The notes under the pieces: generated by a model
Told to the model about the DNA's origin: nothing
The model's input: only the letters and a program-made list of their open reading frames with translations
The model's database searches: none
Made by a program: the position numbers and the translations under genes
Source: Otatea glauca
Taxonomy: Eukaryota > Streptophyta > Magnoliopsida > Poales > Poaceae
Assembly: GCA_036346275.1 (NCBI GenBank)
Contig: CM070715.1
Coordinates: 71,907,667-71,971,666, forward strand
Length of the DNA: 64,000 nucleotides
Direction of reading: 5' to 3'
Shown here: positions 26,498 to 38,756 of the stretch, piece after piece
Position numbering within the stretch: the stretch's first letter is position 1
Layout: the number at the start of each line of letters is the position of its first letter

Positions 26498-27410
26498 CTA
26501 AAATTAATTAACATATAAAAATTGATTAAAACTAATCTAATTACTTATCATCTAAATGAGCTAGATAATAAATTCATCATCTAAAATGATGAGCATCCAC
26601 CTACCAAATTAGCTAAAATTTCATGTATATTAATATCCAATAATCTTAATTAAATAAATTTAATATATTTCCGCACTAATGGAACCAAATTAATAGTAAT
26701 TAAAAACTAATCAATACTTTTCCCAGAAAGAAGCTAGATAATAAATTCATCATCTAAAAATGATGAGCACCCACCTACCAAATTAACTAAAATTTCATTT
26801 ATATTAATACCCAATAATCTTAATTAAATAAATTTATTATATGCAAGATGTATATGTCCGTACACTAATGGAACTAAATTAATAGTAATTAAAAAACTAA
26901 TCTAATTACTTATCATCTAAAAGAGCTAGATAATAAATTCATATATATGCAAGATGTATATGTCCGTACACTAATAGAACCCAATTAATAGTAATTAAAA
27001 AACCAATCTAATTACTTATCTTCTAAAGGAGCTAGATAATAAATTCATCATGTATCAAATTAACTTAAAATGCAATTAATATTAAATATATGCTTAATCA
27101 TAATTCATCATATATAAAAGGAACACAACATCATCTAATGAACCTAGCTAGGAAATAAATTCATCAACTACAAAATGGTAGCTAAATAAAAATAAACAAA
27201 ATCTAAACTTTTCATCTCATCTACATATAAATCCTAATTAAACTTGGTTTAAAAATTAAATTGCAACAAGATTAACACAAATCAAGAGAGGAGAAAAATA
27301 ACTCACCAAGGAACAACTAGAGGAAGTACAAGCACAAGAATTGGAGAAAACGAAATCAAATTTAGAAGTTTTGGTTTGTTCTCTGGAAGAAGAAGACCAG
27401 TCTTGCATCG
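26498..27410 (-). other. AT-rich leader of TNP2 with internal direct repeats
   Basis: This stretch between the TATA box and the TNP2 ATG has no coding signal. A block containing AGCTAGATAATAAATTCATC occurs near 26560, 26731, 26927 and 27030. The longest match pairs 26560-26670 with 26731-26840. These look like serial duplications within a 5' untranslated region or intron. Confidence 0.65.
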
Positions 27411-27417
27411 ACCACCT

Positions 27418-27426
27418 ATTTATAGG
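27418..27426 (-). promoter_or_regulatory. TATA box of TNP2
   Basis: The minus strand reads CCTATAAAT immediately inside the right hairpin array and about 920 bases before the TNP2 ATG. This is the standard 5' arrangement of a CACTA element. Confidence 0.65.
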
Positions 27427-27429
27427 CAA

Positions 27430-27853
27430 TATTATTAGTGGCGGTTTTTAACTAGAACCGCCATCGATAACATTATCTGTGACGGTTCTATCCTCGAATC
27501 ACATCGATAATGAATTATCGATGGCGGTTCGAGGATATAACCGCCACGGATAATCCAATAGAATCGATGGCGGTTGGAGGCTAGAACCGCCACCGATAAC
27601 ACCGCCACTAATAATTTAGTTATCGCGACGGTTCTAGCCTCCAACCGCCATCGATAATGATTTGTTATCGCGGGCGGTTCTATCTCGAACCGCCATCGAT
27701 AATTAATTATCAGTGGCGGTTCTAGGATAGAACCGCCACTGATATTTTTCCCGCCATTTTTGAAATAGAACCGCCACTGATAATTATCTTTGTGGCGGTT
27801 CGAAAAAACCCGCCACAAATAGACCGTCACCTATTGCAGGTTTTGGCGTAGTG
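27430..27853. repeat. Right terminal and subterminal repeats of CACTA element 2
   Basis: About ten inverted pairs of GGCGGTTCTA and TAGAACCGCC are separated by ATTATC or TGATAA linkers. The array ends in the terminus GGTTTTGGCGTAGTG at 27853. Confidence 0.92.
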
Positions 27854-28001
27854 TATGCATACAAATTAATTGCAAGTTGTTGCTGGCTATTCATTTTAGA
27901 ATTCATTTTAGGCATCCAATACTTTTCTTGGCTGTGTACACCCTCTGCCGTGCTAATTTGTTTTCTTAATTATTCACAAAATGATCTTTCTCTTTGTATA
28001 G

Positions 28002-28198
28002 GACAAATGAGTTGAAGCAAAGCACAGTCATGAAGCCGGAATTACATGTAGGTATTTATCCTATTAAAAATTGTTTATGCTTTTGACATTTAAATTAATT
28101 GGACCACGACCTGATTTGCTCAAGCTTTCCTTTGCAGATAAGAAAGAATGCCCAAAAGGGTATCCATGTTGAGAACCTGACGGAACATGATGTTTCAA
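28002..28198 (+). pseudogene. Spliced exon fragments, possibly kinesin-motor-like, cut by SIRE LTR
   Basis: Two candidate exons (28002-28047 and 28138-28198) are bounded by AG/GT signals. Joined, they read PELHIRKNAQKGIHVENLTE. This resembles the IRED..KGVYVENLTE segment of plant kinesin-12 motor domains; that match is from memory and unverified. The upstream part of the first exon does not clearly fit a kinesin. The reading stops where the SIRE LTR begins at 28199. The DNA to the left, across CACTA element 2, is the inside of CACTA element 1. The fragment may therefore be a host gene piece captured by element 1, or a real gene edge broken by insertions. Confidence 0.35.
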
Positions 28199-30079
28199 TG
28201 AAGGATCGAGATGGCGATCAGAGGGGGGTAATAATCCCAAATAAATTTTTCATCCACTCAAAATGATCCAACTAAGCCTACAAACAATTGAATCAAAAGG
28301 AGCAAATGAGATGGAGCAAATGCTTTCAGATGGGCGTGCTATCAGAGGACGGCCGAGAGACCGAGGCCAGTAGTACCGCACAATGGGTGGTAGCACCGCC
28401 TCAAGAACAAAGAAGAAGAATGTAGTCCAAAACAAAGACGACTCAAAAGCAAATTTGAGGAATTTTTTGATCGGCCGGACAAAAACTCATGAAACTTGGT
28501 AGATGTACTCCTAAGGATATCAGGAACTTAATTCAACCTTCAATCACAAAGATTGATGTCAAAGTTCTGACATTTTCACCCCTGAAGGAAGAACACACCA
28601 AATTTGAGCAAAACTCAAGAACTTGATCTTGGGCTTGCTCGTGGGCTTTTGATGATCAAGATGATCTTGTAAAACCACCCACACGTCACAGCAAGCAAGA
28701 GAACAAGTCAAAAACCCCGCAAACACGATTTTGAAGAATGATTCACTCAGGAACACAAAATCGGTTTCTTGCAAGAAAAACGAATGGATTGCCTAGATGA
28801 TTGGGATATGATCTGAAGAAGATTCATTCATCAATCAACATCCTTGGCACAAGAATCAAGATCATGTAGAAGGAGAGGAGGCAAATCCAAAAGCATGTAG
28901 AAAGAGGGGAGACAAATCCAAATTACATGAATGTAAATTGCAAGAATGTAAGTGCTGAATTTAAATGCGTAAAGTAAATTCAAATATAAGGGAAAATGAT
29001 TTGCTTTTCTGGAAGGGAGGTTTACAAAGCCTCACAACAAGGTGGGCAAAAGCTCAAAGGAGCCAAAAACCTCTAAAAGCTTCAAGAGCAGGAAGACCAC
29101 CCCTCCCCTCTATTTATACTTCTCTTAGGCCACCTACCACCCTTGGATGAGTCCCTTGACCCTACGGCACACCATTAAGGGCTATGATTGACCTGCTCAC
29201 ACAGCCATGCAAGGGCTAACCTAAAACCCACCAAACAAACTGGGTTTTCTTGCATGATTTTCAAAGCACACAAACTAGACCCGCCATCCTATAAACTAGA
29301 CCGCGATTCGATGACCCTCCTTGATCTAACAGATTCTAGCTAGCATCTCAATCGTTCCTTGTCTTCTTGGCTTGCCACGACTCCGTCTCCAATCATCTTC
29401 CGGTGATCCTCGACCGTCTGGACCTCCGACGCTCCTTGCCTAGTCCCGGTCATCCTTTGCCTCACCATTATCTAGCTTTATCGTCCTGCAACCATAAAAA
29501 ACAAGGAAACACATCACATAGCAATGTCCAAAAAGATATGCAATGAAATCCATCAAAAACACAATTTTTGAAACATATCAGCTCATCAGGGCGGTGCTAC
29601 CGCCCCCAGGCCGGAGCACCGCACTATAGCCACACTAGAGAAAAACCACTCTTTGGAATTTTCACACCAGCCATTTGGGCCGGTGCTACCGCTCGGCCGG
29701 TAGCACCGGGCTGCTAAGACCGAAGCACCAGGCTACCAGAATGCCCGAAAATGCATCGTTATGGAATTTTTGCACCGCTCTGCGAGGCTGGTACTACCGC
29801 TCGGCCGGTAGCACTGGGCTGCCATGGCCGGTAGCACCGGACTGCTAGATCCCCCAAAAACACCCTCTCAGGTTTTTACACACCGCACTGGGGTTCGGTG
29901 CTACCGCTCGGCTTGTAGCACTGCGCTACCATGGCCGGTAGCATCGGGAAAAATAGACAGAGCTCAAATTGCTTCAAATTGAAAATCCAATTCAAATCAA
30001 ACTCAAACCAGAGCATACAAAGCTCAAATTTAATCAAATACTCATCACAAACATGGGTAGACCTCCACATTGTCTTTCA
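28199..30079 (-). repeat. 3' LTR of SIRE element F
   Basis: It runs TGAAGGATCGAG...TGTCTTTCA on the plus strand, so TG/CA ends are present in both readings. It aligns with the solo LTR at 32532-34367 and with 50311-51745. It contains CGGTGCTACCGC/GCGGTAGCACCG palindromes at 28330-28390 and 29585-29950. Open frames inside it are not genes. Confidence 0.88.
29110..29119 (-). promoter_or_regulatory. TATA box in SIRE 3' LTR (also in the other two LTR copies)
   Basis: The minus strand reads GTATAAATAG here. The same box lies at about 33592-33602 in the solo LTR and 51221-51230 in the 5' LTR, always beside a purine-rich block on the minus strand. Confidence 0.6.
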
Positions 30080-30092
30080 ATCTCTCTCTTGA
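30080..30092 (-). other. Polypurine tract of SIRE element F
   Basis: The minus strand reads TCAAGAGAGAGAT directly before the 3' LTR start TGAAAGACA, the required position for plus-strand priming. Confidence 0.7.
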
Positions 30093-31916
30093 TGAGTATA
30101 TTGACAAACAACACAAAAGGCATAAATTTGAGTTTGAAGAAGGAAGAAAGCAATTTGGATGCAAAATCAAACTTGGTCCAAGACAAGAGGAAATGAGATC
30201 ATGATTAAGTTGGCGAAAGCGATTTTAAAGAAATTTCTAAGAAAGAGCAAGTTTTCCACAAAAGCTCTAAAATCCAATAAAAGTTCACAAATGCTTATGA
30301 TTTTTAAGATTAGCAATTTTTCACCAAAATCATAATATCCAAAATGCAATTCCATTTTTTTTAATGATGCCTTTTCTACATTTTCTCCCCCTTTTGGCAA
30401 TATAGGCATTAAGATTTTTATATTTTCTCCCTTTACACTTGTATAACTGAAATTCATCCTAAGAAGCTTTGAAAATTATCCAAGTGATTATAATGACAAG
30501 ATATATGACACCAAGCTAGTCAATTTCAGATTATGACTAAACTAAGACATGTCCAAGTGCAAATAACAAGTTTTTGCTAGCAAACTTAGTTTAGAATATG
30601 TTATTTTTAGCAAGATTTGACAAGTGCAACACTTAGCACTAGTTTCAAAACTAGAGGCAAAGCCACTCAAGGGATCAAATGGAAAACCTAGAGTTCAACC
30701 TACTCAACACTTTGGGAAATCTAGAAGTGCATACAAGGTCCTTAGAGCTCATTTTTCAATTAATGCAAATTTTGCTTTAAGACTTTGAAAGACATAGCGG
30801 GGTGCAAATTTTTGACATTATTTGCATTCTTAACTCACTTATGTTTTTTTTATTTGCATTTTTAAAAGCAATTGACTTAAGCCATATTCGACCATCTCAA
30901 GAAGAACTCTTAAGAGGATGGTCTTAGTTATACACGATGCATTCCAAGTTCATCCCAAGTGCAATGGGAGACTATCTTGTGAATGTAAGGTAAGTCTAAT
31001 GCGCACAAATAAAGTTATTTTTTTATTTAATTTTCATTTTTAGCACATTAATTTATGAGCAAATGAAGGACTCAAGTATGAATCAAACTAGTTTCACCAA
31101 AGTTACTATAGGGACTCTAGAGAAATCCAAAATTTCACGAATCATGGCAAAAACACTAGAAAAGAAACTTAGCAAGTAAAAGTAACATGTTTCATCAAGT
31201 TTTTCATTTAAAGCTTTAATTTTCAAATGTAGCAAGGTAAGTCAAAATGAACTTGGACATATCTAAGGTAGTGATTTTCTCCATAAGATGTAACATGGTG
31301 TATAGCATGATGAGTAAATCATTTGCAAAATAGACAAAGCTCATAGAATAGAAAATGCAATCTATATGCAATGCATGAACAGATTCCCAAACTCCCCCTC
31401 AACAAGTGAATCAATTTTAAGCACAAATATGGTTAAAATGAGTTATTAGCAGAATTAGGTGCAAAGAAAATCCAAATGAACTCATTAGAAACCAAAAATA
31501 TAGAATGAGGAGAAGAAGTCGAGAAACTACAAACTGGGTGACTTTAGAGCATAGAAAAGATAGTAGAGATCACTACGGCTCAGACACGCTCTTATCTTCC
31601 CTAATGACTGACATAGGGAAGATGACTTTAGATCTCACGCTAAGGAATGCACACAAACCCTGTCTACCCAGGGGACTCAACACCTGCTAGACTTATAAGA
31701 CTGTGAGGGAACTCAACCTAGAGAGAAGAGAGAACAACTAATTGTACATGATAGCAACCTATAGCATAAGAAGAGAGGTCCATGCAAAACATACCAGAAG
31801 TCTAAGTGAAGTGAACTCGCAACTCTAGAAATAAGCCCAATAACACCCAGAAAAAGCAAAAGAAAAAAAATACTATAAGAAAACATATAATACATAATAT
31901 ACAAACTAGCTCCCCC
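30093..31916 (-). other. 3' non-coding spacer of SIRE element F
   Basis: This 1.8 kb lies between the pol stop and the polypurine tract, is AT-rich and has no conserved protein. The minus strand contains TTGCCAAAAGGGGGAGAAAA near 30380-30402, an A/G-run motif often seen in this lineage. SIRE elements sometimes carry an envelope-like frame here, but I see none. Confidence 0.6.
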
Positions 31917-32526
31917 TCACGACAAGCCGTAAGGGCTTAAGACTCTAAGCTCACTCCTCAGGGCAACAAACCTAGAGCTATCCAAAGACTTGGTAAAGAT
32001 ATCAGCTATCTGGTAGTCACTCTCTACAAACTAAAGCGTGATATCCCCCTTCTCCACATGGTCTCTAAGGAAGTGATATCTAACATCAATATGCTTGGTC
32101 CGAGAATGCTGTACTGGGTTCTTAGCAATGCAAATAGAAGAAGTATTGTCACAAAAGAGTGGAAAACTCGCTATCGCTAACCCAAAGTCCCGCAGAGTCG
32201 AACGCATCCAAAGCACTTGACTACAAAGAACTCGCAAAGAACATACTCGCCTTATGGATCATCTGCAATCTCAGATTGCTTCCTAGACGACCAAGAAACA
32301 AGAGAAGTGACAATGAATTGGCAAGTGTCAAAAGTGCTCTTTCCATCTATCCTACAGCCAGCAAAGTCTGCATTGGAAAAGGCTCGAAGAGACAGACAAG
32401 AAGTAGAAGAGTACCAAATACCATAATCAATGGTAGCACGAAGGTACCTGAAGATGCGCTTCACTGCTTGGCGGTGAGAGACACGAGGAGAAGCCTGAAA
32501 TCGAGGGCACAAACACATAGCGAAAT
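31917..32526 (-). pseudogene. pol: SIRE pol C-terminus: end of RT and RNase H
   Basis: It reads FAMCLCPRFQASP, then RQAVKRIFRYLRAT, then the RNase H start with NADFAGCRIDGKSTFDTCQF, then CDNTSSICIAKNPVQHS and HIDVRYHFLRDHVEKGDI. It ends LDSSRFVALRSELRVLSPYG with a stop at 31917-31919. At least three frame changes occur. Its 5' boundary is the solo LTR, and the interrupted sentence 'SRPDI / HFAMCLC' joins cleanly across it. Confidence 0.85.
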
Positions 32527-34372
32527 GTATGTGAAGGATCGAAATGGCGATCAGAGGGGGGGGTGAATGATCTCAAATAAAATTTCCCCCACTCAAAGTA
32601 CTCCAAACAATCTCTCAATAAAAATCTGAAACACCCAAAGATTTTCGTTCAAACTGGTGCTTCTCAGATTCGCACACCCTCCAAAAACCCGAACAATTAG
32701 ACAACTATGTGTACCCCTAGCTTGCATGGATGAGAACCATGAATCATGTGAGGGATTTTTTAATCACAATCCTGGTTGTCAAGTGTCCAAACAAAGATGA
32801 ATCAATTCAAAGACTTCTTTTCTAAAAGTGATAAAGCTAAACACCAAAATCTCTTTTCAGAAAAGTAAAAGCAGATTTTTCATAAATTATCCTCAGTTGG
32901 AGCAAGTGGTTGGTGAGCTTCTGTTGCTCTGACATTTTTGAAACTTTTTCCACCTGTGATAAATTGAGTTGTGAAAAACTTCACCAAAATCCACCTCAAA
33001 AAGCTTTGTATAATAAACGTGAAAAATCAAGCATTATAGACAGTTACGAACTTCGATCAGAAAGTTTGAGGCTCGGTTTTCATTTCATAGCGCTCAAACG
33101 GTGCAACTAGTGGACTCCCAAATATTTTCAGAGATGGATATATGAGTCACGCACCTTCACCAACAAGACAAACTTAAAAAGGATGTTTCTAGATTTTTAT
33201 AAAAATCAAATATGATTGCTGCGCGAAGAACAAGTTCTGGACAGAATGATAACTTGATAGAAAACTTGATTTTTAGTCTATCCTAAGGTGCAAGAGAAGT
33301 GTAAAACCATATAAATACCCTCAAGACATCTTAGAACAACAACATTTAGAAGGAGGGGAGGCAAATCCAAATTGCGAAAAAGTAAATTGCGAGAATGTAA
33401 ATGCGGGAAAGTAAATGCTGAATTTAAATTGCGTAAAGTAAAGACATAATGTAAATGCACAATTTAAAATCATAATAAGGTAAAGAAAATTTTTATATTT
33501 TCTGGATGGAAGGTTTACAAAGCCTCACTTGATGTGGGCAAAGCTCAAAGGAGCAACTCAAACCTTCAAGGGGGAAGGCTACCCCTCTACCCCTATTTAT
33601 ACAACTCTTGGGAAACCTACCACCCTTGGATGAGCCTCTAAACCCTAGAGTATCCAACAATGGCTAGGATTTACCCACTCAATCAGCCATGCAAGGGTTC
33701 ATCCAAAACCCACAACACAAAATGAGTTTTTTTGCACGGTTCTCAAAGCACACTAACTAGACCCGCTAACCTATCAACTAGACCAAGATCCAATGGTCCT
33801 CATTGATCCACGCAGTGTCTAGCTAGTATCTCATCCATTCCTTGTCTTCACAGCTTGCCATGACTCTGTCTCCGATCATCTTCCGGCGATCCCCAACAGT
33901 CTGGACCTCCGACGGTCCTCTCCTAGTCCCAATCATCCTTCGCCTCACCATGATCTAACATAGTCGATCTGCAACAATCAAAAACAAGGAAATACCTCAC
34001 ATAGCAATGCCCACAAAGATATGCAAGAAATTCATCAAAGTCCACACTTTGAAATTCATATTTGTTCGTTTTGACCAGTGCTACCGCCCTCAGGCAGGTA
34101 GCACCGCCCATGGTGGACCGGTGCTACCGCACTCAGGCTGGTAGCATCGCACTACGCAAGATCTAGAGGACACCCCTCTCTGGAATTTTTACACCGCTCC
34201 AAAGTCCAGTACTACCGTTCGCCCGGTAGCACCGCGAAAACAGAGAAGACCTCAAATTCCTTCTATTTGAAAATTCAATTCAAATCAAACTCAAACAAGA
34301 GCAACCTAAGCTCAAATTTAGTCAAATACTCATCACAAATCTGGGTAGACCTCCACATGGTCCTTCAGTATG
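32527..34372 (-). mobile_element. Solo SIRE LTR with 5-bp duplication GTATG
   Basis: The LTR is 32532-34367 (TGAAGGATCG...GGTCCTTCA), flanked by GTATG at 32527-32531 and 34368-34372. It interrupts the RT/RNase H coding of element F. It has no internal region, so it formed by recombination between the LTRs of a second SIRE copy. It carries the same CGGTGCTACCG palindromes (34075-34225) and TATA box as the LTRs of F. Confidence 0.93.
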
Positions 34373-34483
34373 TCTGGCCTCGAAGTAGTGAGGTACAAGA
34401 GGGAGCCGATCATGCTCCGAAACTCTATTTAATCAGCAGGCTCACCATCCTCATCAGGCTCGAGGACAACAGTTGTGACCATA
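34373..34483 (-). pseudogene. pol: SIRE RT fragment between two insertions
   Basis: The minus strand encodes TTVVLEPDEDGEPAD, then EFRSMIGSLLYLTTSRPDI. This joins KPVMTPM on the far side of element C (46254 onward) and continues into FAMCLC beyond the solo LTR. These three joins establish the nesting order. Confidence 0.9.
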
Positions 34484-37400
34484 TGTAACATCCCAAAAAT
34501 TTAGCTTAATTAAGTTTTATTTGCTTAATTGTACATTTGTGATTTTCTGGAATTTATTTGGATTTTTCTGGATTTATTTGAATTAAATTCAAATCAAGTT
34601 TATTGCCTTTTATTCAAATCTATTTAAATCTGTGCAAAGTTAAAATAAAGTTTTGCCAAAAATATTTTATTTGAGTCCAGAATGTCTCAAAGTATTTTTG
34701 AGATTTTTCCTGGATTTTTCATGATAGTTTTATTGCCCAAAATAAATAAAATGAATTTCTGGGATTATATTAATTGGAAATCCTTTAAAACCAGAGTGAA
34801 TGAGAGCGGCGGCCCATGCAATCGTGGCGCCCAGATAGCCCGTCGGCCTGCTTCGCCAAAACCCTAGGCCTAAGAAATCCCGACCGTTGATCGAGACCCA
34901 ACGGCCGAGATCTCGCCGCGTCGTTGAGCGCCAGGGCCGCTTGATTGAGCGACGCGGACGCCCCGGATGAAGCCGCGTCGTTTTTCCGAAGTCGCCGCGA
35001 GTCCGCCGCCGCCACGAGCCGCTTCGAGTCCGGCGACACGCCTTCCCGCAGCTATTTAAGGCGCCGACGCGGCACGGAACTCCTCACCGCGCGCGCATCT
35101 TTTCCAAAGCCCGAGGCTCGCGGTCGCCGCTGCTCGCACGAGAGCTCGCCGGAGTGAAGGTCCTTGCCGTGGTGGTTTCGCCGGTTTCATCGCCGCCGTT
35201 GATCTTTCGCCGCCCCTGCCGCCATCGAGATCGCCAAACCGCGCCGCCGATCCGTGAAGAGTTGTCGCCGCTTCATCGCCGAACGCCGTAGCCGAGGTCT
35301 TCGCTCACGTCCGGTGGAGTTGCGCCGCCGCCGCCATCGCCACGCTGAAGCTTTGGAAGCCGCTGGATCTCCGTGAAGGGTCAAGATCGTGCCACGCCGC
35401 CGCGAACAGTGAACGCCTTTGGTAAGCGCCGACCGTTAGATCTAGATCCCGGCGGTGTGCCGCCACGCCGCGCGAGATCGGTAGCCGTCCGATCAAACCT
35501 GCGCGCTCTAGATCGCACCGCCGTTGTAACCAATCGTGACACGCCGCGCGTGTCGGCGCAAGCATCGAGGCGCTCATGGACCGCGTCTGCGGTGAACCAA
35601 CCCAACGCCGTGGACCGGTCTATACGCCGACACGTGGCAGCGTCCGATTGGTTTGAATCGTGGCTGATGTCACGCCGACGTCATAAATCAGTTTTTCGTA
35701 ATTAAAACAAATCATTAAATTCGAATTTCGATTTTCTCGATTTCAGATTTATTTCAAACTTCAAAAGGCTATATCTTTTGCATCGTAACTCGGATTTGAG
35801 TGATTCCAGTTTCTAAAATTTTTTAAAATTGAGATCTATTTAATGGTGAATTTTATTTGATTTTTGGAGTTCAATTGCTCTCTGTTTTGGTATTTATTTG
35901 CTTTCCTTCTTCGGTACGCGTAGACGTTGAATTGTGCGACGCTCGAGGAAGATCCAAAGAACTCAAGAGCAAACTCCAGATCAAGATCAGGACCTATTCC
36001 AAGGCAAGTTGTACTTTGATCATGTTGAACCCATGTTTGTAAAATTGCTATGTTTGATTTACACTATTGCATATATTTCAATTATACAACTGTTTCAAAT
36101 TAGTTTGGGCTTAGCTAAAATGCCAGATTGATCTATACCCTACCTTGTCATTGTATGCCATGATCCATTGTCACCCTAGATTGGTTTAATATAGTTGATT
36201 AATGACTATAATCAACATTGGAGGTTTAGTTCGTAATAGTTGCTTAGCCATGCCACGTCATCACATGTGTCAGAATCATTGATAATTAATCTTGATTAAT
36301 GGTATATGGAACAATGTTATGAACTTGTGTGTCATGTGGGATCACACGATGAGATTGAGTTGTTGTGGCGAGTCATGTCACGCAACGATGTTGAATTGTT
36401 GATGGCACGTGGTGCTTGGTAATCAACGGGGTGATAATAACTTAGATTGGGGCAAGTGGCAAGGGGCGAGGAGGCCAAGGTGGGCCCAATGGGCAGATGG
36501 TATGTGGATGTCTTGCCTTGATCACACTAAGGACTTAACCTTGCAAGCCTTTGACCTGAGTCAATCATGCAACCACATGTCTGGTATGGGCCAGCCTAGC
36601 TGAGTAATTTGTAATGTCTTAATCTTGATACTATCGTGGTCGGTGTGAGTTCCCGAGTTATGGTGTAATTCACATGGCGCAAGAGGGGGGCCCTGGATGT
36701 GGTTTACAGACCCGCCAGTGTTGAAACCTTAGCGGGTAGTATCGGATTAAGATAGAGCATTGTAAAGGCTTTGTTATAATCTCTCGCCTTTGTGGTGTTT
36801 GGTTGTATCACGTGGTAAAGTGCATAACCTCTCGCAGAGTGTGAAACTATTCGATAGCCGTGCTCATGTATTGAGCAATGCTCGGGAATTACAGTTAAGG
36901 GTTAGTTTAATAAATTGGACAACTTGGTTGGGATGGCAGGATTGCTATATGGAAGATTGGAACTTGATTTAGGATTGGAAACTTGGTTTACTTGAGAAAT
37001 ACTGAATTTATTTATTATTGCTATTCGTTTTACATTCTTTACAATCTATTATTGTATTTGTTCATAAATGCTGCTTATTGCAAAATAGCCATGATAGCCT
37101 ATCCTTTGGAATAAGCCTTACATATAGATAAATAGAATCGCATTCTCGGCACAACTTGTTGAGTGCTTTAAGTACTCACCCTTGCCAAACAACAATAATC
37201 AACAGCTTGAAGAATCTACACTGTGTTGGAAGATGAGGTCCAAGAAGACACGAGTCATTAGGGTCCGAGCCTTGTTGGTTGCCTGTGGTGAACTCGATGA
37301 GCTATCTACGCTTCTACTTTCCGCCGCTTAATTATTAGTTTATATTCTCAGCCTTGCCTGCGTGGCTTAATAATGTAAGTTGGTCATAAGATCATACATT

Positions 37401-37544
37401 TAGCTATATCAATAAATGAACTATTATTCTATTATCGCTGTGTATGATGTGATATGTACCAATGTTAAACTGTGTGCACTAGCGCTGATCCCGGACTAGT
37501 GCAGGTAAACACAAAGGGTTCAATCGATGGATTCGGTCCTTACA
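34484..37544 (+). repeat. 5' LTR of element C (3061 bp)
   Basis: It pairs with 43185-46248. A GC-rich block (about 34800-35700) holds many overlapping frames that are not genes. A TATA-like CTATTTAAGG lies at 35051-35060. The CTCTGCAGAG palindrome module is at 36828-36861, reading CTCTCGCAGAG in this copy. Confidence 0.93.
35051..35060 (+). promoter_or_regulatory. TATA-like box of LTR C
   Basis: GCTATTTAAGGCGCCGACGC is present in both LTRs (here and at about 43750-43760), at the end of the GC-rich block and followed by a C-rich leader. TATTTAA is a weaker match than the box in LTR A. Confidence 0.45.
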
Positions 37545-37548
37545 GAGG

Positions 37549-37560
37549 TGGTATCGAGCA
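37549..37560 (+). other. Primer-binding site of element C, initiator tRNA-Met type
   Basis: TGGTATCGAGCA starts five bases after the LTR end. It equals the plant site TGGTATCAGAGC apart from the missing A of CAG, the same lesion as in element A. Confidence 0.8.
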
Positions 37561-37722
37561 TACCGACCGTAGGTCTTGGCCCTAGATAGTGTGGAGGTGT
37601 CTTGTGAGAGTCCAAAACTATTTTCTAAAGGAAAATCTAGACTTAATTAATAAAACACTCTCGACTCATCTCATTCTCTACTTCTCGCCTTTGCTGAATT
37701 TACCGACTTACTTGCCGTTTCG

Positions 37723-38510
37723 GTGAAGAACTTATTCAAAGTTCTTGTGGAGCAGATGCCGATCGTTCGACCTTTGAGGAGTCACCGCGCTACGCCATGG
37801 AGCTGTGGAGAGTACTTCAGACGCTTGAGGCTTCACCGCCACTTTACCGAGGAGGCACTGGATGCTGAACGGTGTACACCGAGGTTTCATTTGCAAGGTA
37901 ATCATCTACGCCGGAGAACGAGGAAACCAAAGAGCCAATCAACGCCTCCGCCGAAGGTTCTCGTATGAAGTTGCAATTCAGAGGTTGCTCGACTTGCTCT
38001 TCGCCGTGTCCGCCGCGACTACGCCGACGAAGCTTCACGACTCGTTGTTCGACTTCACCCAGACGTTCAAGCGTGCCGAAGACGACGGATCGAGGGGAGC
38101 GAGTGTGCTACTGCGACGCACCTTGCAGAGTTCGCCCTTGCCCAGGAGGATCACATGAGAGATACTACCCAGGAGCTGGAGACTGTGTACGAGGCACTTA
38201 GAGTGGCCGAGCAGGAGCTCGAGGTGACCCGTGCTTCAGCCATCGGGATGATCACTGAGCTGGGAGAGGCCCCGAGGCGCTTGAGGACGAGCCGAGCACG
38301 TGACTCGTGGAGTTCAGAGCCACCGAGGAGTCCGAGGAGGATCCAGAGGAGCGAGAGGGAGCCGAGGGGAGTGCAGACTCGTTGTTGCAGAGGACCTAGT
38401 AGTAGGTCACCAGATAGGTTCGCCCGATGCCCGCCATCCACCGTGTATGCGCTGGTCACCTCACCAGGTGGTCGGATGAGTGAGTGTCACCTTGAGCCGT
38501 GTTGAGACTC
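37723..38510 (+). pseudogene. ORF0-like leader frame of element C
   Basis: Between the primer site and gag there is coding-like sequence spread over two or three frames. Recognisable pieces are FICKVIIYAGERGNQ, EVAIQRLLDLLFAV, TFKRAEDDGSRGASV and a helical stretch TTQELETVYEALRVAEQELE. An acidic tail EESEEDPEEREGAEGSADSL follows in another frame. Some grass Ty3 elements (rice RIRE3/RIRE8 type, from memory) carry such an extra ORF0 of unknown function before gag. The end is followed by 240 bases of non-coding leader. Confidence 0.5.
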
Positions 38511-38756
38511 GAGTGTGAGTCGCGTCTTTAAGATAGTCTTTACCTTTCTAGTTGACGTTAAGGTTTCGTGTTTAGTTTGCTTCTTTGTATTGCTGAGTGT
38601 GCAGTATGTGTTGCAAAGCTTGTAGGCTTAAATAAGCAGCCATACCAAGATAAATAAAGAATTGTTCAATTGGGTATAACCTATCTCCCCGCTTTAGAAA
38701 ATCTTACTCCTCATCTATGCTACATCTACCTTTCCTAACCTAAGAGGCAATCATCG

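Larger units (their letters stand above)
14809..27853 (-). mobile_element. CACTA element 2, complete, 13.0 kb
   Basis: The left end begins CACTACCTTGAAAA and the right end, read inward, begins CACTACGCCAAAAC. Both are flanked by the 3-bp target duplication TAT (14806-14808 and 27854-27856), the length expected for CACTA elements. Both ends carry hairpin arrays of GGCGGTTC/GAACCGCC. Two genes are coded on the minus strand: the TNP2 transposase near the right (5') end and a second gene with a Ulp1-like protease further left. Each is preceded by a TATA box and a hairpin array. TNP2 would cut and rejoin the ends, and the arrays are presumably binding sites for an element-encoded protein, as in En/Spm. 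Both genes have frameshifts as read. Confidence 0.93.

Noticed and set aside
30093..31916. Possible envelope-like frame in the SIRE 3' spacer
   Set aside because: The longest frames are about 60-96 codons, AT-driven and without signal peptide, transmembrane pattern or similarity I recognise.
34785..35705. Open frames in GC-rich block of the element C 5' LTR, repeated at 43460-44362
   Set aside because: The same frames recur in both LTR copies with frameshifts between them, and there is no codon-level conservation. They are LTR promoter and leader sequence.
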